This document shows, piece after piece, positions 61,355-64,000 of a DNA stretch of 64,000 nt. The DNA lies in the NCBI GenBank assembly GCA_050729515.1, contig JBOHLG010000012.1, forward strand, positions 15,569 through 79,568. Reading direction: 5' to 3'. Position 1 is the first letter of the stretch. Each line of letters opens with the position of its first letter. Below the pieces are notes generated by a model. The model did not search any database and was not told where the DNA came from. It saw only the letters and a list, made by a program, of their open reading frames with translations. The position numbers and the translations under genes are program-made. The stretch comes from Acaudatibacter sp050729515 (GTDB taxonomy: Bacteria; Pseudomonadota; Alphaproteobacteria; Caulobacterales; Caulobacteraceae).

Positions 61355-62188
61355 TCAGCCCGGAGCCGGCGCCGCCGGCGCTCCCGCCAGGGGAGATCCC
61401 GACGTGGCTGCTTGGGGGGCCTGCGGCCCGGTCGGAATCGCGGCGGGGGGAAGCGGAACCAGGAGGCCCTTCAATCCAAGAGGCGGAGTGGGCGCGTTCG
61501 CCGCCGCCAGGGGGCGGGCCCGCTCGGTTCTTTCGGCCGAGGGGGCGAAGGAGACCTCGAGATCATGCGCCCCCATGGGCGGGTCAAGTATGGCGACGGC
61601 GAAGCGTTTCTCCCCTCCGGCGGGGATGGCCAGGCCCCCCGGCGCGGCGATCCGCGCCGCCACCTTTCGCCCGGCGGCGTCGAAAAGGACGATACGCAGG
61701 GGCGGCGCCCGCCTGCTGCGATCGGAGACGCTCTTCAAGATTCCGCGCACGGCGAGGGCGGCGTGGCCGTCCTGGAGCGTGGGTTCGGCCCGCACGTTCT
61801 CGATGACCACTCCCACCGGGTTCACCGGCAGCCCAAGGCTGGTGTACAGGCCTGCGCTCGCCGGAACCGCGGCCACCACGCCCGCCCGCCAGACGATCCC
61901 GGCCCCGACCACGAGGAGGGCGGCGAGCGCCGCCGCGCCGACCCTGGCCCCGCCGATCATCGCCCCGAGCAGTCGGCGCCGGAGGCTGGCGCGCTCGCGG
62001 TATCTTTTAGAAAGGATCGATCCGGGGGACTTCGCGCTGGCGGACGGGGCGGGGCCGGACGCGGCTCGGGGCGGTAGGGCCCGCCACGTCGTTCCGCAGG
62101 CGGCGCAGCGCACTTTCCGCCCGCCCGGCGAAAACAGTTCGTCGGCGACGAAATAGCCAGTAGCGCAGTCTGGACAGGCCAGTATCAT
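61355..62188 (-). CDS. MJ0042 zinc-ribbon/DUF3426 membrane protein
   Basis: The 277-residue product has a zinc ribbon CPDC...CAAC (Cys5, 8, 28, 31), one membrane helix (about 84-107) and a periplasmic DUF3426 domain with NVRAEPTLQDG and VRGILKSVSD, then a Pro/Ala-rich tail. It is conserved divergent from ftsE in Caulobacterales. Its ATG overlaps the frame upstream of ftsE by two bases. Function unknown, possibly linked to division. Confidence 0.85.
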   Translation of the reverse strand: MILACPDCATGYFVADELFSPGGRKVRCAACGTTWRALPPRAASGPAPSASAKSPGSILSKRYRERASLRRRLLGAMIGGARVGAAALAALLVVGAGIVWRAGVVAAVPASAGLYTSLGLPVNPVGVVIENVRAEPTLQDGHAALAVRGILKSVSDRSRRAPPLRIVLFDAAGRKVAARIAAPGGLAIPAGGEKRFAVAILDPPMGAHDLEVSFAPSAERTERARPLAAANAPTPPLGLKGLLVPLPPAAIPTGPQAPQAATSGSPLAGAPAAPAPG

Positions 62189-62279
62189 GACCGGCGAATC
62201 GACACCCGAAGTCCTCTTCCCATCGAGGTCGCCGATTTCCACGCTCTTGTCCAGGAATCAGCAGCCAGCGAGCGAGGAG

Positions 62280-62978
62280 ATGCTCGGGACGCCGTGCGTC
62301 GCCTTCGAGGATGTGATGGTCCGCTTCGGCCGCGCCGAGCCGGTCCTCCACGCCGTCTCCTTCCGCATCGAGCCGGGCTCGTTCCACTTCGTCACCGGCG
62401 CGTCGGGGTCGGGCAAGACGACGCTCCTGAAGCTCGTCTGGCTGGCAGAGCGGCCGAGCCGGGGCCGGGTAAGTCTCTTCGGCGAGGACGTCTCAGACCT
62501 CGAGCCGGAGGACCGGGTGCGCCTTCGTCGGCGTCTCGGCGTGGTCTTGCAGGAGCATCACCTGCTGGATCACCTCTCGGTCTTCGACAACGCGGCCATC
62601 GCTCCGCGGGTCACCGGGCGCCTGGCTAGGGAGTACCGGCCGGAGGTCGTCGAACTCCTCGCCTGGGTGGGCCTCAGCGAGAAGATGGACGCCGCCCCGG
62701 CCTCTCTGTCGGCGGGGGAGAAACAGCGCCTGGCGCTCGCCCGGGCGGTGATCAACCGGCCGGACCTGCTCATCGCCGACGAGCCCACCGGCAATCTCGA
62801 CAATGCCGGCGCTCTGAGGATTCTTCGCCTGTTCACCGAACTCCACAAGGTTGGGACCACCGTGCTCATCGCCAGTCATGACGAGGATTTCGTTGCCCGC
62901 TCGGGCATGCCGAGGCTCCACATCTCCGAGGGCCGCCTCACCCGTTTCGAGGGACGGCCGCGGGCGGCGGCGTCATGA
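62280..62978 (+). CDS. ftsE: Cell-division ATP-binding protein FtsE
   Basis: The 232-residue ATPase has Walker A GASGSGKTT, signature LSAGEKQR, Walker B LLIADEPTGNLD and SHDEDF. With FtsX it drives peptidoglycan-hydrolase activation at the septum. I chose ATG 62280 (GCGAGGAG just before); the longer frame from 62187 overlaps the divergent DUF3426 start. It overlaps ftsX by four bases. Confidence 0.92.
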   Translation: MLGTPCVAFEDVMVRFGRAEPVLHAVSFRIEPGSFHFVTGASGSGKTTLLKLVWLAERPSRGRVSLFGEDVSDLEPEDRVRLRRRLGVVLQEHHLLDHLSVFDNAAIAPRVTGRLAREYRPEVVELLAWVGLSEKMDAAPASLSAGEKQRLALARAVINRPDLLIADEPTGNLDNAGALRILRLFTELHKVGTTVLIASHDEDFVARSGMPRLHISEGRLTRFEGRPRAAAS

Positions 62979-64000
62979 CCCGTTCCTATCCAACAAAACG
63001 GCCCGGTCCACTGCTTCCGTTCCATCCGGGTGGGCGGATGCTGCTCGCCTTCGTGATCGCCGTGCTGGCGTTCCTGGCCAGCCTCGCCGCGGTGGGCGCG
63101 CTCGCCTCCTCGCGGGCGGCCGACGGATGGCGGCGCGAGCTCGCCGGATCGGCGACGGTCGTGGTCCGCGCCTCGGGCCTGGAGAGCCCGGACGCCGCCG
63201 CCGCCCGGGCGGCGGAAGTCCTGGCCGGAGTCGATGGCGTCGCCGAGGCGCGGGCGCTCGCCCCCGAGACCGGCGATGCGTTGATCGCCCGGTTCGTCGG
63301 CCCTGACGGCCTTCCCAAGGACGTTCCGGTTCCACGGCTGGTGGCGGTCGAGTTCAAATCCCACCATCCCGCCCGCATCGACGACCTGAGGGCCGCGCTC
63401 GGCGATGACGGGATCAACGCCGAGGTCGAGGACCATCGGGTGTGGACCGATCAGATCCGTCGCTCGGCGAGGATCGCCGCCTGGTCGGCAGGCGGGCTCT
63501 TCGCACTTCTCATCGCCGCCGCCGCAGCGATGATCGGCTTCGCCGCCCGGCAGGGGCTGGAGGGCCGCCGCGACGTGGTCGAGGCGCTCCACCTGGCCGG
63601 AGCGTCCGATCCCTTCCTCGCCAGCGCCCTGGCCCGAGACTTCGCCCTGATCGCCGTCGTCGCCGGGGCGGCCGGAGCGGCCGCCGCCGCGCTCCTCGCC
63701 GCCATGGCGGGCGCCGCCGGAGACAGCTGGGGTCTCGCCGCCGAGCTGCCTGTCAGATGGTCGGATCTGGCCGCCGTCATCCCCTCGCCGCTCATCGCCG
63801 CGGCGGCGAGCGCGCTCGCCGCCGGCCTCGCCGCGCTGGCCGCCTTGCTCGCACTGGCGAGTTTCGTGTTTGCCTGGCAGTTCTTCGATTCGGTGGGCAC
63901 GCTGTTTCACGTGCTGATGCTGGTCTTTCTGGCGGCGATGATCGGCTTCTGCTTTAGCGGCGACATTTTTACGATGTTTGTGTTCTTCGAGCTGATGAGC
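62975..64000 (+). CDS. ftsX: Cell-division protein FtsX, running into foreign-looking sequence (partial)
   Basis: The frame (342 codons to the window edge) has the FtsX plan: membrane helix 1 (about 20-45), periplasmic domain (50-160) and helices 2 to 4 (about 165-190, 210-240, 265-295). FtsX ends normally near 295-300 residues, but here no stop follows; from residue 296 the frame continues into antiporter-like sequence (see 63860-64000). The first 295 residues are clearly FtsX. Confidence 0.85.
   Translation, partial: MTRSYPTKRPGPLLPFHPGGRMLLAFVIAVLAFLASLAAVGALASSRAADGWRRELAGSATVVVRASGLESPDAAAARAAEVLAGVDGVAEARALAPETGDALIARFVGPDGLPKDVPVPRLVAVEFKSHHPARIDDLRAALGDDGINAEVEDHRVWTDQIRRSARIAAWSAGGLFALLIAAAAAMIGFAARQGLEGRRDVVEALHLAGASDPFLASALARDFALIAVVAGAAGAAAAALLAAMAGAAGDSWGLAAELPVRWSDLAAVIPSPLIAAAASALAAGLAALAALLALASFVFAWQFFDSVGTLFHVLMLVFLAAMIGFCFSGDIFTMFVFFELMS
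63860..64000 (+). other. MrpD/NuoN-like segment fused in frame to ftsX
   Basis: The last 47 codons read VLMLVFLAAMIGFCFSGDIF then TMFVFFELMS, matching the helix motif of proton-antiporter subunits MrpD/HyfB/NuoN (usual form GDLFNLFVFFE). G+C counted by hand is 73 of the last 140 bases (52%) against 106 of the preceding 140 (76%). The change is abrupt near 63,860. Confidence 0.7.

Noticed and set aside
1..64000. CRISPR arrays, transposase genes, integrases, rRNA and common riboswitches
   Set aside because: No regularly spaced repeats, no DDE/tyrosine-recombinase motif and no conserved riboswitch core were seen on either strand.

Overview
The window is GC-rich DNA from an alphaproteobacterium, and Caulobacterales (Caulobacter/Phenylobacterium-like) is my best guess. 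This is inferred from gene order: tsaD-gpsA-YCII divergent from hemC-hemD, argH-small lipoprotein-lysA divergent from a TlpA-like lipoprotein, ftsE-ftsX divergent from an MJ0042/DUF3426 protein, a TonB-repeat protein, and many GTG starts with ATGA/GTGA overlaps. No rRNA, CRISPR array, integrase or transposase gene was found. Two tRNA genes are present: Arg-CCG and Thr-CGT.

Layout. 0-5.8 kb: the 5' end of a DpnI-like methyl-directed restriction gene, a TonB-repeat protein, a phosphoesterase, an orphan ABC ATPase, tRNA-Arg, and a MerR/GDCCVxC/membrane-protein metal-response locus with a well-formed MerR operator. 5.8-17.9 kb: an operon of S15-type hydrolase, Asp/Glu racemase and D-cysteine desulfhydrase, then acs, a creatininase-family protein, gpsA, tsaD, hemC, hemD and tRNA-Thr.

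19-40.5 kb: an accessory catabolic region that looks less GC-rich in places. It holds a TetR regulator, a phytanoyl-CoA-dioxygenase-like enzyme, an SCP2-like protein, two crotonases, an amidase, two adjacent acyl-CoA dehydrogenases, an ECF sigma factor, two acyl-CoA ligases, a TonB receptor, a CocE-like esterase, a single-chain acyl-CoA carboxylase, a GPH-type transporter and a SnoaL-like protein. Together they suggest uptake of an ester- or amide-bearing compound, hydrolysis, CoA activation, beta-oxidation and a carboxylation step. The substrate cannot be read from sequence. The two dehydrogenases carry complementary sets of conserved motifs, which suggests an obligate heteromer.

40.7-55.8 kb: a cyclic-nucleotide-domain/thioredoxin-reductase-like flavoprotein overlapping a UBP zinc-finger gene, LysR and azoR, two small membrane proteins of one type (DUF5985-like), an SMP-30 protein, a CadC-type regulator broken by two compensating frameshifts, a berberine-bridge-type oxidase, an orphan HicB-like gene, DUF445, and a TetR gene divergent from a 33-residue membrane peptide with a palindromic operator over a near-consensus promoter. 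55.8-64 kb: gluQRS, argH, lysA, mscL, a purine phosphoribosyltransferase, ftsE and ftsX. In the last 141 bases the ftsX frame turns into sequence resembling an MrpD/NuoN-type antiporter subunit while GC falls from about 76% to 52%, so this is either a chimeric junction or a real fusion.

A double-hairpin repeat of about 110 bp occurs twice (16.4 and 43.8 kb). One copy has entered hemC and encodes its last 20 residues. All calls come from reading the sequence without database searches.
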